Assembly (NCBI RefSeq): GCF_014839835.1
Contig: NC_071642.1
Coordinates: forward strand, 8,020,052-8,084,051
Direction: 5' to 3'
Length of the DNA stretch: 64,000 bases
Source: Dryobates pubescens
Taxonomy: Eukaryota; Chordata; Aves; Piciformes; Picidae
Shown here in pieces: positions 1 through 20,171 of this stretch (positions are counted from its first letter, which is position 1; the number at the start of each line of letters is the position of its first letter). The position numbers were made by a program, and so were the translations under genes. Under the pieces are notes generated by a model, which saw only the letters and a program-made list of their open reading frames with translations, did no database searches and had not been told where the DNA came from.

Positions 1-7755
<7,755 letters not shown>

Positions 7756-7797
7756 GGCAGCACCACCAGGGATGCCACCCAGCCCTGGCACCTCTGC

Positions 7798-7803
7798 AAT
7801 AAA
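7798..7803 (+). terminator. FER1L5: FER1L5 polyadenylation signal
   Basis: AATAAA lies 42 bases after the FER1L5 stop codon, so the 3' UTR is very short (about 60-70 nt). The opposing LMAN2L signal is only about 190 bp further on. Confidence 0.8.
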
Positions 7804-7989
7804 GCCACAGCTGATGGTGGGCAAAGTGCCCCCAGCTCTGTGGGCTGGGGATGGCTCTTTTTTTGGGGGGGGGGGGGGGGCATGAGGGGGACAGCCCCAA
7901 GTGATGGTGTCCTGGGAGAGGAAATGCTGCACCCAGGGGCAGAGCAGTGCCAAGGGGCAGTGCCAGGGTGTCACACACACACACCACTG

Positions 7990-7995
7990 TTTATT
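7990..7995 (-). terminator. LMAN2L: LMAN2L polyadenylation signal
   Basis: AATAAA on the minus strand (TTTATT on the plus strand). It is the first canonical signal downstream of the LMAN2L stop at 9776 and would give a 3' UTR of about 1.8 kb that includes the G-rich array at 8850-9260. Confidence 0.65.
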
Positions 7996-8849
7996 CCAGG
8001 CCCCCACTTACAGCTCCAGGGAGGCTCCTGGGTGTCAGGCAAAGAAAAAGCAACCAAACAAGAGGCAAAGAAGCCCTCACAGAGCCTCCCTCCAGGCCAC
8101 AGCCACCTCTGAGAGCTTCCAAAGGAGCTGGCACCTCCCTTGGTGCCCCCCAGAATGCAGCCAGGTGCCCCCCCTCTGCCTGGGCACAGCCAGGAAGCCT
8201 CCTTCCAGGCATCCATCCTGGCTGCAGCAGCAGGACACAGCTCCCCAGGCCAGCACTGGGAGGGTGCTGGGAGAGGAGGAGGTGGCAAATGTGCCTCCCA
8301 AGACTTCCCCCCCCCGGGGCAAAGTGACCTCAGGGCTGCTGCAGCCCACCCTGTGGGCACCAGGCTGGGGGTGCCAGGGCGGGGGGAGGGGGGAGGTGGC
8401 CGTGCCAAGAAGCCACCGAAGCAAAGCAATCCCTGAGGTAGGAACAAAGGACTCCCTGAAAGGCAGCGTGGGGGAGGGGGGAGGGAAGCATCCCCTGGGG
8501 GCAGCTCCTCTTCCTCAGAGGAAGCACCCAGGGGAGGGGGTGGGGAAGCTGCCAGAAGCCACAGACACAGAGAGCATGCAGGGGGCAGCGGCATGCGGAG
8601 GGGCTGGCACCCGCAGGGCAGGGGGCACAGGGCCCAGCAGGCAGGCAGGAGCCTGGCTTGGCACCGGGCAGGCTGGCAGCAGAGCCTGCTCCAGGACACC
8701 CAACCTGCAACACTGGGGGTGCTCCAAGGAGGGAGGGACCCCAAGGAGCGAGGGGACCCCCAAGGAGGGGAGAAGCAGCCTCAGAGGAGGGAAGGGAAGG
8801 GAAGGGAGGGGGAGAAAGCCTCCAAGGAGCAAGGGGGGGGGTCACAGGC

Positions 8850-9260
8850 ACTCCAAGGGGCGGGGGGGGAAGGACACTCCAAGGGGCAGGGGGGGGAAGG
8901 ACACTCCAAGGGGCAGGGGGGGGGAAGGACACTCCAAGGGGCAGGGGGGGGGGAAGGACACTCCAAGGGGCAGGGGGGGGGGAAGGACACTCCAAGGGGC
9001 GGGGGGGGGGGAAGGACACTCCAAGGGGCAGGGGGGGGGAAGGACACTCCAAGGGGCAGGGGGGGGGAAGGACACTCCAAGGGGCAGGGGGGGGGAAGGA
9101 CACTCCAAGGGGCAGGGGGGGGGAAGGACACTCCAAGGGGCAGGGGGGGGGGAAGGACACTCCAAGGGGCAGGGGGGGGGGAAGGACACTCCAAGGGGCA
9201 GGGGGGGGGAAGGACACTCCAAGGGGCAGGGGGGGGGAAGGACACTCCAAGGGGCAGGGG
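8850..9260. repeat. G-tract minisatellite in the LMAN2L 3' UTR
   Basis: About 15 copies of a roughly 27-28 bp unit, GGACACTCCAAGGGGCAGGG plus a G run of varying length. In the LMAN2L transcript the strand is C-rich; on the plus strand the G runs could form G-quadruplexes. The length of the G run is the main difference between copies. Confidence 0.9.
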
Positions 9261-9775
9261 GGACGACACGGACTCCAAGGCCAGGCCAGGGTGGGAAGCA
9301 GCCGGAGCAGGGTGAGCAGCTTGGGAAGGTCCTCCTGGAAGTGAAGTGTTGCAGAGCAAGGGGCTGTGGGAAAGCTGCCAGGGCAGGAACCCACTGAGGA
9401 AGCTCTGGGGTGCCACAGCCCAGGTGGTGCCAACTGCCTCTGCTCAGGGCTCCTCGTGGGGCAGAGTCAGCTCAGCGCCGCCGGCAGAGCTCCTCCCGGG
9501 AGCCGCAGCAAGGTCCCAGCAGAGCTCCTCCAGACACCACGCTGGGATCCCACCTGCAGTGCTGGAGCCCAGCAAGGAGCAGTGACTGAGTCCCCACCGG
9601 GCAGCTCTGGGGCCTGGCAGTCCCCACCGGGGGCCTGGCTGTCCCCACCGGGCAGCTCTGGGGACACACACACACATGTGAGGGTCCATCAGTCTCTGGC
9701 CACTCTGGGGTGGGTGGGAGTCAGGATGTGGCTGGCCAGGAGCCAGCCATGGAGCACCTCCCAGGGTTTCCCAGG

Positions 9776-12700
9776 TCAGTAGAAGTGTTTCCTGCTCTGC
9801 TCCTGCCACTTGTTGTAGACGATGACTCCGATGACGATGGCGAAGACCAAGGCCACCAGGGAGAAGAAGACAATCAGGAAGAGAGCCAAGCCACTCATGG
9901 GCTCCAGCGGGGCCTCCACTGCCAGGGGAGGAAGGAACACAGCCCCTGAGACCCCCCAGAGCCCCAGACACAGCCCCCCACCCCAGCAACCCCCAGCCCC
10001 CCACCCCAGCCCCAGCAGTAACCCTCAGCCCGCCCCAGCAAGCCCCAGCCAAGGTTCCAACCTCCACCAGGTGGGGAACTGACACCACTGAGGTTCCAAC
10101 CTCCATGGGACCTCAGCAACCATCACCAAGGCTTCCAACCTCCACCAGATTTCAGGTGGGGAGAAGACACCACCAAGGCTGCAACCTCCACAAGCTGCCC
10201 AGCACAGCCCATTTAGGGCATGGCCTGACCCAAGTGGAGCAGAACACACTGAGGCAGGCAGGCCAAGGACCTCCAGGAGCTTCTCTGAGGGCAAGCAGTG
10301 CTGCACCAGAGCCAGGTGGTGCCACACAGAGGGTGAGAAGGACCAGCAGTGGAAGGAACAAGGCCATGGATCTCCTGATCCCAGCTGGAGCTCAGGGAGG
10401 CTGTGGATTACCCCTCCCTAGAGGTGCTCAAGGCCAGGCTGGAGGAGGCCTTTAGCAAGCTGGGCTGGTGGGAGGTGTCCCTGCCCATGGCTGGGGGTTG
10501 GCACTGGATGAGCTTTGAGGTCTCTTCCAAGCCAGCTCCTACTCACTTCCTGGCAGCTTCAGGTTGTCCACCACTGGCAGATAAACTTCTCTGTCCCTCT
10601 TCTCCTCCTCTGGTGTCCTCTCCACTGTCAGCTGGTAAAGCTTCAGAGAGATGATGTCGTGGTTGTCTGGAAGCAGAGACACAGCCCTGAGGTGCCACCC
10701 CCACATGGATCTCACAGTGCCACCCCCAAGGGGAGCCCCTGAGGTGCCACCCCCACATGGATCTCACAGTGCCACCCCCAAGGGGAGCCCCTGAGGTGCC
10801 ACCCCCACATGGATCTCACAGTGCCACCCCCAAGGGGAGCCCCTGAGGTGCCACCCCCACATGGATCTCACAGTGCCACCCCCAAGGGGAGCCCCTGAGG
10901 TGCCACCTCCACCTGGGGCTCTCCCAAGTGCCTCCTCCAGCTGGTTCTGAGCAGGGGGTTGAGTGCCACAGAGGAGCACCATGGGATGGTGTCTGGGGCC
11001 AAAGGCTGCAGTTGTGCCCTCCTGGGGGGTGGGGCAAAGCCACTTCTGCAGGGCAGGGGATGAGAGGTGAACTCCAGACTCTGCCACCAGAGAACCTTCT
11101 AAGCTCCTTAGGCTGCAACCCAAGAGCCCAGAGGAGATCATCTGACTCCAAAGCCCAGGGAACGTGGCAGCACCGACCTCACGTGGTCCCTGCTTGTGGT
11201 GGTGCTGGTAGAGGAGGTACTGGAGAGGCTGAGGAGCTGCTGCCAGCTCCTGGGCAGAGCTGGGAGGGAAGAGGAACCTTTTGTGGGGAGCCAACAACGG
11301 GCCCAGACACACCAAGCAACAAAGAGCTTTGGTGGGGATGGAGCTCCAGAGGAGCTTAGAAGCTGCTGGGAGAGGCACAAGGGGGTGAGGGTCAGGCCTT
11401 GGAGGAGCTGAGCTCCCTGAAACCCTCAGCTGCAGCAGCACTGCTTGGAGGCCTGCTTAGTCCTTCTCTTCATGGTGGGGGTGTGATGGCTCTGGGGGGA
11501 TGGAATCATGGAATGGGTTTGGTTGGAAGAGACCTTGGAGACCATGGAGCCCAACCCTTCACCCAGCACTGCCAGGGCACCACCAAACCCCATGGAGGCC
11601 CTCAGCACCACAGCTCCAGGGCTTTGAACACCTCCAGGCATGGGCATCCACCACTGCCCTGGGCAGCCTGGGCCAGGCCTGGACAAGCCTGAAGCAGAGG
11701 ATATTGTTCCTCATGGCCAGCCTGAGCCCTGGGACAAGTAGAGGCCATTTCCTCTTGTCTGGCTCCAGCCTCCTTTCAGGGAGTTGTAGAGAGGCAGAAG
11801 GCCTCCCCTCAGCCTGCTCTTCTCCAGGCTCAGCTGCTGCCCCCCAGCCCTGTTCTCCAGATCCCACACACCCAGGCATGTCCCAGAGGTGGACCTGGGA
11901 GACCTTCCAGCTGAGCTGGTGGAGCTGCTTTGCTGCCATGGGACTGGCTGACCCCACAGGAGCTCCTGGGAAGAACTCCCTGGACAAAGCCCTGAGGAGA
12001 ACCTGCCCAGAGCAGGCTTTGGGCTCCTCAGGAGATGCTGCACCAAGGCTCCCACTCAGCTGGAGGCTGTTTGAAGCATGAGAAGGTCCTCAAGTGCTTC
12101 TGAAAGCCCCAGCAGGTACTGAGCTGCACCTCCTTGAGTGCTGAGGGCAGGGTTGGGCTCCTCACTACCAGAAGGACTTTGAGGGCTGGAGCAGGGCCAG
12201 AGAAGGGCAAGGAAGGTGGGGAAGGGTCTGGAGAAGAGGGCTGGGGAGGAGCAGCTGAGGGAGCAGGAGGCTGAGGGGAGACCTCCTGGCTCTCTCCAAC
12301 TGCTTGAAAGGAGGCTGGAGCCAGGTGGGGGTTGGGCTCTCGTGCCAAGAAACAAGGGACAGGACATGAGGGAATGGCCTCAGGGGAAGTTTAGGTTGAA
12401 CATCAGAAGAAGCTTCCTCACTAAAGGGGTTCTCAAAGCCTGGCCCAGGCTGCCCAGGGAGACGGTGGAGTCCTGGAGGCGTTTGAAAGCCTCAGAGCCG
12501 CGGTGCCGAGGGCCAGGGCTCAGCCCCAGCCCTGCTAAAGCCAGAGAAGGGTTGGGCTGGATGACCTGGGAGGGCTTCCCCAGCCAAACCCACGCCATGG
12601 TTCCATGGCCTCAGCCATGCCAAGGTGTGCAGGAGCCACTTGGGAAGCCAAGCAGCAGGGCAGTACCTGACAGGTCCCCGGTGACAGAGGAAGTGCCGAA

Positions 12701-15700
12701 GTAGTAGCCGCGGGGCAGGCGCACGCCCGGCACGTCGATGCACTCCCTCCACTCGTGCTTGCCCTCGATGTCGATCAGCACCTGGCACCAGAGCAACCTC
12801 CTCCTGAAGCTGCTCCTCTACAACCACCTCCCCTAGAAGCAGCTTCTTCAGTAAGCAGCTCCCCCCAAACAAAACGAAGACCCTCCAGAAGCAGCTGAAG
12901 CTTCTCAAGAGGCTCCCCCAGAAGACATTGAAGCTCCTCCAGAAGCAGCTCCCTAGAAACTGAAGCTCCTTCAGAAAAAGCTCCCCCAGAGGGTGAAGCT
13001 TCACTAGAAGCTCCCCTAGAAACTGAAGCTCCTCCTGAATCTCCCCCAGAAGAAGCTGCTAAAGCTCTAGAAGAGGCTCCCCCAGCAGCAGCTCCCCTAG
13101 AAGCTGAAGCTTCCTCAGAAGCTGAAACTCCCCCAGCAGCAGCTCCTGCTCAAGAAGCCAAAGCTCCCCTAGAAGCTGCTGAAGCTCCCCCAGAAGCCAA
13201 CTCTCCCCCCAAAGCTGCTGAAGCTCCTGCAGAAGCAGCTCCCTTAGAAGCTGCTGAAGCTCCTCCAGAAGCTGAACCTCCTCCAGCTCCCCCAGCAGCC
13301 ACTGAACTTCTCCCAGAAGCTGAAGCTCCCCCAGGAGCAGCTGAAGCTCCTCCAGAACCGGAATCTCCCCCAGCCCAGCTCCCTCAGAAGCTGAAGCTCC
13401 CCCAGGAGCAGCTGAAGCTCCTCCAGAACCGGAATCTCCCCCAGCCCAGCTCCCTCAGAAGCTGAAGCTCCCCCAGGAGCAGCTGAAGCTCCTCCAGAAC
13501 CGGAATCTCCCCCAGCCCAGCTCCCTCAGAAGCTGAAGCTCCCCCAGGAGCAGCTGAAGCTCCCCCAGAACCGGAATCTCCCCCAGCCCAGCTCCCTCAG
13601 AAGCTGAAGCTCCCCCAGGAGCAGCTGAAGCTCCTCCAGAACCGGAATCTCCCCCAGCCCAGCTCCCTCAGAAGCTGAAGCTCCCCCAGGAGCAGCTGAA
13701 GCTCCTCCAGAACCGGAATCTCCCCCAGCCCAGCTCCCTCAGAAGCTGAAGCTCCCCCAGGAGCAGCTGAAGCTCCTCCAGAACCGGAATCTCCCCCAGC
13801 CCAGCTCCCTCAGAAGCTGAAGCTCCCCCAGGAGCAGCTGAGCCTCCTCCAGAACCGGAATCTCCCTCAGAAGCCGAAGCTCCGCCAGCCCCAGCAGCTG
13901 CATCCCCCCCGTGCCGAGCCGCTCACCGTCAGCCTCCTCTTGACGTAGCGAATGACCAGGAAGGTGTCGTGGTTGAGGTTCCTGACCATGGCTGTGCAGC
14001 CTCCCAGCTCGGTGGGGCGCCCGTCCCGGTCGTGGTCGTAGGTCAGGGAGCCGTTGTTGACCATGGCCGAGATGTAGGGGAAGACACGCTGCCGGGGGCG
14101 AGGCTGCCCGTCAGCTCCGGGGGTCCCCACGCCGTGCCCACCCGCCCCAGCGCGGCTCCAGGCAGCCCTGGGCGACCCCAAAACTCCCTTCAAGCCTTGG
14201 GGACCTCGAGAGTCTTCCTCGGCAGGAGAACAGCAGGAGCCTGCCCCAGCCCCTGGCTCCCCCTGGCCGCCCGTGGCTCCCTCCGCACCCCCTGGCTCCC
14301 TCCGGCTCCCCCTGGCCGCCCGTGGCTCCCCCTGGCTCCCTCCGCAACCCCTGGCTCCCTCCGGCTCCCCCTGCACCCCCTGGTCACCCCTGGCTCCCCC
14401 CGCACCCCCTGGCTCCCTCCGGCTCCCTCCGCACCCCCTGGCTCCCTCCGGCTCCCCCTGGCTCCCTCCGGCTCCCCCTGGTCACCCCTGGCTCCCTCCG
14501 CACCCCCTGGTCACCCCTGGCTCCCCCTGCACCCCCTGGTCACCCCTGGCTCCCCCTGCACCCCCTGGTCACCCCTGGCTCCCTCCAGCTCCCCCTGGTC
14601 ACCCCGGCTCCCTCCGCACCCCCTGGCTCCCCCTGCACCCCCTGGTCACCCCTGGCTCCCTCCAGCTCCCCCTGGTCACCCCTGGCTCCCTCCAGCTCCC
14701 CCTGGCTCCCTCCACCCTGCCCTGCACCCCCTGGCCCCCAGACACACAGGGTGGAGGACAAAGGGTGGCCAGGAAGCCTCTGCTGGCTCCCACTGGGATT
14801 GTGGGGTTCACAGCGGGATTGTGGGGTTCACAGCGGGATTGTGGGGTTCACAGCGGGATTGTGGGGTTCACAGCGGGATTGTGGGGCTCACACTGGGATC
14901 TGTGGGGCCTTATCCAGAGATTTCAGGGCCCACCTCAGCATTTTGGGGCTCACAGTGGGGTCTGGGAGGCTCACCTCAGCACTTTGGGGCTCACAGTGGG
15001 GTCTGGGAGGCTCACCTCAGCATTTTGGGGCTCACAGTGGGGTCTGGGAGGCTCACCTCAGCATTTTGGGGCTCACAGTGGGGTCTGGGAGGCTCACCTC
15101 AGCACTTTGGGGCTCACAGTGGGATTTCAGGGCTCACCTCAGCACTTTGGGGCTCACAGTGGGGTCTGTGAGGCTCACCTCAGCATTTTGGGGCTCACAG
15201 TGGGATTTCTGGGGCCTATCCCAAGACTTCTGGGGCTCAGCCAAGGACCTGTGAGGCTGACTGCAGGATTTCTGGGCTCACCCCAGGACCTCTGGGGCTC
15301 ATCCAGAGATGTCTGGGCTCACACTGGGGCTTCTGAGACTCACCCCAGGGTTTTTGAGGCCCAGCCCAAGGTTTTTGAGGCCCACCCCAAGATTTCTGGG
15401 GCTCACAATGAGATTTCTGAGGCTTATCCACAGCCTTCTGGCCTCACCCAGGGACCTGTAAGGCTCACACCAGGAATCCTGGGCTCAAACTTTTTGGGGC
15501 TCACCCCCTGGCAACTCCTGGGAGCTGGAAAAAGGCAATCCCATGGCTGTGACCCCCAAGAAGCTGGGGGGGTTGCACCCTGGCTGGGTCAGTACCTGGT
15601 TTCCAGGGCTGTACCTCCTCTTCTGAGCCTGTCCAGGTTATGGCAAAGCAAGAAAGAGCACAGACAGAAGCAAGAGGGTCACAGATTGGACTTTAGTGTC

Positions 15701-18700
15701 ACCTGCAACCTGGAGGTGGCCTCTCTGGAGGGCTCAGAGGTAGCAGAAGCTAAAGCAAGGAGGAGGTTCAGGTGTTAGGTGCTGAAACCCCCCCCCAAAA
15801 CACAAGACACACAGCAAGAAGCTGCCCCTGGCAGGTGGCAGCCACCCCAGGAGCTGGCACCTGCAGCACTTCTCCTCCTCACACAGGAGCCAGCACCCCA
15901 AAGAGGGGACACAGAGGGCAGGACAGCTCCTTGGGGACCCACAACTATCCTGTCCCTCATCCCTCTGCTTTTTTTTTGCCTCCTAAAGGGGAGAGAGGAG
16001 GCAGCTGTGGAGCCAGGCAGCAGGGTGGGGAAGAAAAGGAGCAAAGAAGTCGTGGAGGAGCCAAGCCTAGAAGGGGTCAGAGCCAGGTGGGATGGGGCCT
16101 GGAGCAAGCTGGGCTGGGAGGAGATGTCCTTGCTCGTGGCATGGGGTTGGAATTAAGACCTTGGAAGGTCCTTTCCAAGCCAAACCATTCCAGGATTCCT
16201 CCACCTTTACCTTTTTTGGGTGCTCTCTCCAGCTGCAGACTGCACCAAGGAGCCACAGCCCAAGCTTCTACTCCTGATTGAGGACCTGTAGGGAGGTGGC
16301 AGTGCTGGGGGACAGGAAGGTGCCCAGGAGCCAGCAATGTGCCCTGGTGGCCAAGAAGGCCTCAATGGTGTCCTGGGGGGCATCAAAAGGAGTGTGGGCA
16401 GCAGCAGGTCAGAGGAGGTTTTCCTCATCCTCTTCTCTGCCCTGGTGAGGACACAGCTGCAGCCCTGGGTCCAGCTCTGGGCTCCCCAGTTGCAGAGGGA
16501 CAGGGAAGTGCTGGAGAGAGTCCAGGGCAGGCTGGGAAGCTGCTGAGGGGCCTGGAGCAGCTCTGGCAGCAGCAAAGGCTGAGAGCCCTGGGGCTGAGAG
16601 CCTGCAGAAGAGCAGACCCAGAGGGCAGCTGAGCAATGCTCAGCAAGAGCTGAAGGAGCTGTGGGGGGCAGGAGGCTGGGGCCAGGCTCTGCTCAGTGGT
16701 GCCCAGGGCCAGGCCAAGGGGCACAAAGTGGCAGCCAGGAGGTTCTGTTTGCCCCTGAGGAGAAAGTTGTTTGGTGTGAGGGTGCTGGAGGCCTGGAGCA
16801 GGCTGCCCAGAGAGGTTGTGGAGTCTCCTGGTGTGGAGAGCTTCCAACCCCCCCTGGGTACTGTGCTGCTGGGCAAGCTGCTGGGGGTGCCCCTGGTGGG
16901 GCAGGGGGCTTGGACTGGGTGAGCTCCAGAGCTCCCTTCCAGACCTCACCATGCTGGGATTGTGTCACTCTCCTGCTCTGGAAGGCTTTTCTCTGGGTAA
17001 AGCTGAGCACAGAACCACCTCTCAGTAGGGAAGGAAACCAAAGCATGCAGAGCACACAGGGACAGGCAGCAGAGAGGAAGCACAAAGTCACCTTGGGGCA
17101 GCCAAGAGCTGCAATGAAAGCTACACAAGCCCAGGCCATGCTTCATGTGCAGCTCCTTTCTCCCTCCCAGCTCACCTCCTGCTGCTTCTCCTCATTGGGG
17201 TAGGTGTCCACAAACACTCCCAGGCCCAGGAAGTTATCCTTGCTTCCAAACACAGGTCCTAGAAGGAAAGGATAAGGCTGGTAAGGGCTGGTGGGCACTG
17301 AAGATGCTGAGGGGCCTGGAGCAGCTCTGTGAGGAGCAAAAGCTGAGAGCCCTGGGGCTGAGAGCCTGGAGGAGAGAAAGCTGAGGGGAGACCTCCTGGC
17401 TCTCTACAGCTCCCTGACAGGAGGCTGGAGCCAGGTGGGGGTTGGACTCTCCTCCCAAGGAATAAGAGAGAGAATGACAGGAAATGGCCTCAGGGGAGGT
17501 CTAGGCTGGAGATGAGGAAAAACTTCTGCACTGCAAGAGTGGTCAGGGATTGGCAGAAGCTGCCCAGGGAGGTGGTGGAGTCCCCATCCCTGGAGGTGCT
17601 CCAGAAACCTGTGACCATGGCACCTGGGGCCATGCTTTGGTGGCCATGGTGGTGCTGGGTTGATGCTGGACTCGATCTCAGAAGGCTTTTCCCACCCAAA
17701 CCATTCCCTGTCTCTATGCCAGGGCTGTGTCACCTCTGTAAAGGCCACAGAGCTCTACACAGCCTTGAGTGGCTCTTTGGGGGACCAACCCCCGCCAGGC
17801 AGGGGCTCAGCAGAGCAGACTAAACCCCAAGCCCTCCCTCTGCTGCTCAAGGATCAACCTCCCCCTGCTTCTTGAAGGAGCTGCCTCCCAATGGGACACC
17901 CCCAGCTGAAGAGCAGGGCAACACAATCCCCACTCCACATCCCCCTGAGCTGACCCCAGCCTCCCAGCACCCCCAGGCCAAGGTGCTGAGGCTCAGAGGC
18001 AGCCTCAGTGCTGCTCCCTCTTCACCCACCAGGGACTCAAAAGCCTACAAATTCCCCTCCCTGTGACCCTCCCAACCAAGCCTCCAGCCCAGGAAGGGCA
18101 AGCTAGCTCCTTGAGAAGGTGGCCATGTGTCACCCAGCCAGGTCCCCTGGGGGCATGGCCTCCCCCCAGCAGCTGCCCTACCTGGCTGCATGCGGTCCTT
18201 GGTGTACCAGATGGCAAAGCCATCTCCATTCAGGTTCTTCTTGCCCTGCCCATGGATTTTGAAGTGCACCTGCATCTCCCAGTCCCTCAGGTAACAGGGC
18301 TGCAAGAGGAGAGAGGGGAGGAGGGGCCATCAGGGTGGCCCTCACGCCACCACACACCCCCCAGGGAAGCCCAGAGAGGCTGTGGAGCTTCCTTCTCTGG
18401 TGACTTTCAAGCCCCATCTGGATGTGCTCCTGAGTGACCTGCCCTGGGGGATCCTGCTTGGAGTGGATGATCTCCAGAGGTCCCTTCCAGCCCCTAACAC
18501 GCTGGGCAGGTCCAGCAGGAAGGGACCAGCACAGCCTGGAGCTCCTCATTTCCCTTCAGGGCTCCAGTGCTCTTCCCACAGCTGTGGAAAGCTGTGGGGT
18601 GGTTCTGTGGTCAGGAGAATCCCCAAATCCAGCATGGTGGAGCTGGAAGGGAGCTCTGGAGCTCACCCAGCCCAACCCCCCCTGCTCCAGCAGGGCTCCC

Positions 18701-20171
18701 ACAGCAGCTTGCCCAGCAGCACAGTGCCCGGGGGGGGTTGGAGGCTCTCCAGACAATGGTTGGCCTGGGTGACCCTGAAGGGCTTTGCCAGCCAAACCAC
18801 TCTGTGTGGGCACAGCAAAGGGGGCAGCAGGCACATTCTGGCTGTGGTGGGCCTAAGAGAGACCCCAAGATGGTCAGGACACCACCAGGAGCTGCCACAC
18901 CAAGGGCCAGAAGCTGAAGCCACCACTGCTGCCCCCCGGCTCAGAGCCCCCATGGCCCTTCCCTGCTCCACTCCACACCCCCAGCCAGCTTCCCACCACC
19001 TCTTCCCTACAACCCCCACAGCTCACCCTGACTCCCACCCCCACCTTCACCCAGACCCCCAAACCTCCCCAGCCCAATCCTCTGTCCCCACAGACCCCCA
19101 AAATCATCCCACCCCCAAACTCCTCATACCTGCTGGCCTGGACCCCCACCCACCCACCCTCCCTCCCTCATTTGGGCTAGGCCTGCTCAGCCTCCCCCCC
19201 AAAAACCCTTCCCAACCTCAGCAAGCTCCTCCCAGCTCGAGTCCCTCTTCCCCCCCAGCCCCCCCCAAATCCTACCCACACATTTATAGCCCCAGCCCCC
19301 TCACTGAGGTCGATCCCCCCCCCAAGCCTCCCCTACAACTCTCCCCTGGCCCCCATGTACCCCAAATGCTCCTCCACTGCCCCTCGACCTGTCCTGACCC
19401 CACTCCCACGAGAAAGATCCCACGGTCCCGGCTCCCCCCTTCCCATCATCCCACCCCACGGCCCCATGCCCATCTCCCCCCCGCCCCCATCCCACCCTCA
19501 CAGAGGGAGACCCCACGGCCCCAGGCCCCTTCCCCAGTCCATCCTGGTGCCTCCCTCTCACCATCCCACCATCACGGGGGGTTCCCTACAGCCCAAATCT
19601 TCTTCTCCAACCCATTCCGGTACCCCCCCAAGCACGCAGAGCCTCCCCCTCCCGTCCCACCCTCACGGGGGGCACCCCACGGCCCGGACCCCCCCTCCTC
19701 GCTATTCCCCCCCCCCAACAGGGGGCACCCCCCGGGGCCAAGCCCCCTTCCCCACCGTGTCACCGCTGCAGGGGGCGCCCCACGGCCCCGGCGCCGACCC
19801 CCTCTCAGCCCGCGCCCCCTCAGGACTCACCACGCGGTTCCAGACGGCTCCCTGCTTGCTCTGCACGTCGGGGGTCAGCCGGATGTACTGGGTCATGACC
19901 ATGGCGTTGCCCAGCAGGTCCCACAGCCCCGAGCTGGCCGAGCCCACACCTACGGCCCGCGCACACACACACCCCGTCGGTACCGGGCAGCGGCGCCGGG
20001 CAGCGGGCCGCCGTCCCGCCGCTCCCCCGCGCCCCACTCACCCTGGTAGGGCTTGGAGAGCGAGTGCTCGCGCTTGAGGTGCTCCTCCGTCTGCTCGGCC
20101 CGCGAGCCGCCCAGCCCCAGCGCCACGGCCAGCAGCGCCAGCCCGGCCCGCCACCGGCCCGCGGCCGCCAT
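9776..20171 (-). CDS. LMAN2L: Lectin, mannose-binding 2-like (VIPL), L-type cargo lectin
   Basis: Eight coding exons on the minus strand, in transcript order: 20042-20171, 19831-19949, 18182-18299, 17176-17258, 13927-14088, 12667-12781, 10547-10666, 9776-9918. All join in phase to 329 residues. The product starts MAAAGRWRAGLALLAVALGL, a signal peptide, followed by the L-type lectin domain (HSLSKPYQG, WDLLGNAMVMTQYIRLTPD, NGDGFAIWYTKDRMQPG, VFVDTYPNEEKQQ, HEWRECIDVPGVRLPRGYYF). A single membrane segment (LALFLIVFFSLVALVFAIVI) and a short cytosolic tail ending KHFY follow. The family binds high-mannose N-glycans and acts as a cargo receptor or export regulator in the ER and early Golgi. The aromatic tail end fits the ER-exit signal of the family. 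The ATG is chosen because it starts the signal peptide and sits in a TISU motif. Synteny with FER1L5 and CNNM4 separates it from LMAN2. Confidence 0.94.
10385..10540 (+). mobile_element. CR1 LINE 3' fragment next to LMAN2L exon 7
   Basis: CR1 3'-end sequence (GGTGCTCAAGGCCAGGCTGG to GATGAGCTTTGAGGTCTCTT) lies within a few bases of the exon 7 boundary at 10547, just inside intron 7. Confidence 0.75.
10688..10905. repeat. 51-bp minisatellite in LMAN2L intron 6
   Basis: Four near-identical copies of a unit containing GAGGTGCCACCCCCACATGG and GATCTCACAGTGCCACCCCC. Confidence 0.85.
11505..11870 (-). mobile_element. CR1 LINE 3' fragment
   Basis: Begins GAATCATGGAATGGGTTTGG, the reverse complement of a CR1 tail, and continues through typical CR1 3' sequence. 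In LMAN2L intron 6. Confidence 0.85.
12165..12605 (+). mobile_element. CR1 LINE 3' fragment
   Basis: Plus-strand CR1 3' end ending in GTTGGGCTGGATGACCTGGG and a short tail near 12605. Together with the copy at 11505-11870 it occupies much of LMAN2L intron 6. Confidence 0.85.
12830..13885. repeat. GAAGCTCC repeats and 71-bp minisatellite in LMAN2L intron 5
   Basis: The first half (12830-13315) is a loose repeat of GAAGCTCC and CCAGAAGCT motifs. From about 13316 to 13860 it becomes a regular 71-bp array, about 7.5 copies, each with CCAGAACCGGAATCTCCC. It runs to within about 45 bp of the exon 5 donor at 13926. Confidence 0.9.
14260..15500. repeat. Compound minisatellites in LMAN2L intron 4
   Basis: Three arrays in series: CTGGCTCCCTCCGGCTCCCC / CTGGTCACCC units at 14260-14740; a 20-bp unit GGATTGTGGGGTTCACAGCG, five copies, at 14795-14890; and an approximately 41-bp unit with TTTTGGGGCTCACAGTGGGG at 14925-15220. 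Looser related sequence continues to about 15500. Confidence 0.85.
16080..16970 (+). mobile_element. Two CR1 LINE 3' fragments in LMAN2L intron 4
   Basis: 16080-16200 is a short plus-strand CR1 3' end (ending near CCAAACCATTCCAGG). 16290-16970 is a second, longer plus-strand copy of the subfamily also seen at 28560-29400 and 35690-36170, recognisable by GGAGGTTCTGTTTGCCCCTG and GTGCTGCTGGGCAAGCTGCT. The close match between these copies points to recent activity of this CR1 subfamily. Confidence 0.8.
17268..17730 (+). mobile_element. CR1 LINE 3' fragment in LMAN2L intron 3
   Basis: Plus-strand CR1 3' end starting about 10 bp from LMAN2L exon 4 (17176-17258) and ending near CCCACCCAAACCATTCCCTG. 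Confidence 0.85.
18360..18815. mobile_element. Composite of CR1 LINE 3' fragments in LMAN2L intron 2
   Basis: A plus-strand piece (18360-18510, ending GGTCCCTTCCAGCCCCTAAC), a minus-strand piece (about 18615-18735) and another plus-strand tail (about 18736-18815). The order and direction changes suggest nested insertions or rearrangement. The rest of the intron to 19800 is C-rich low-complexity sequence without a recognisable gene. Confidence 0.7.

Noticed and set aside
14273-15778. 501-codon frame in LMAN2L intron 4
   Set aside because: Covers three different minisatellites in an intron and has no domain.
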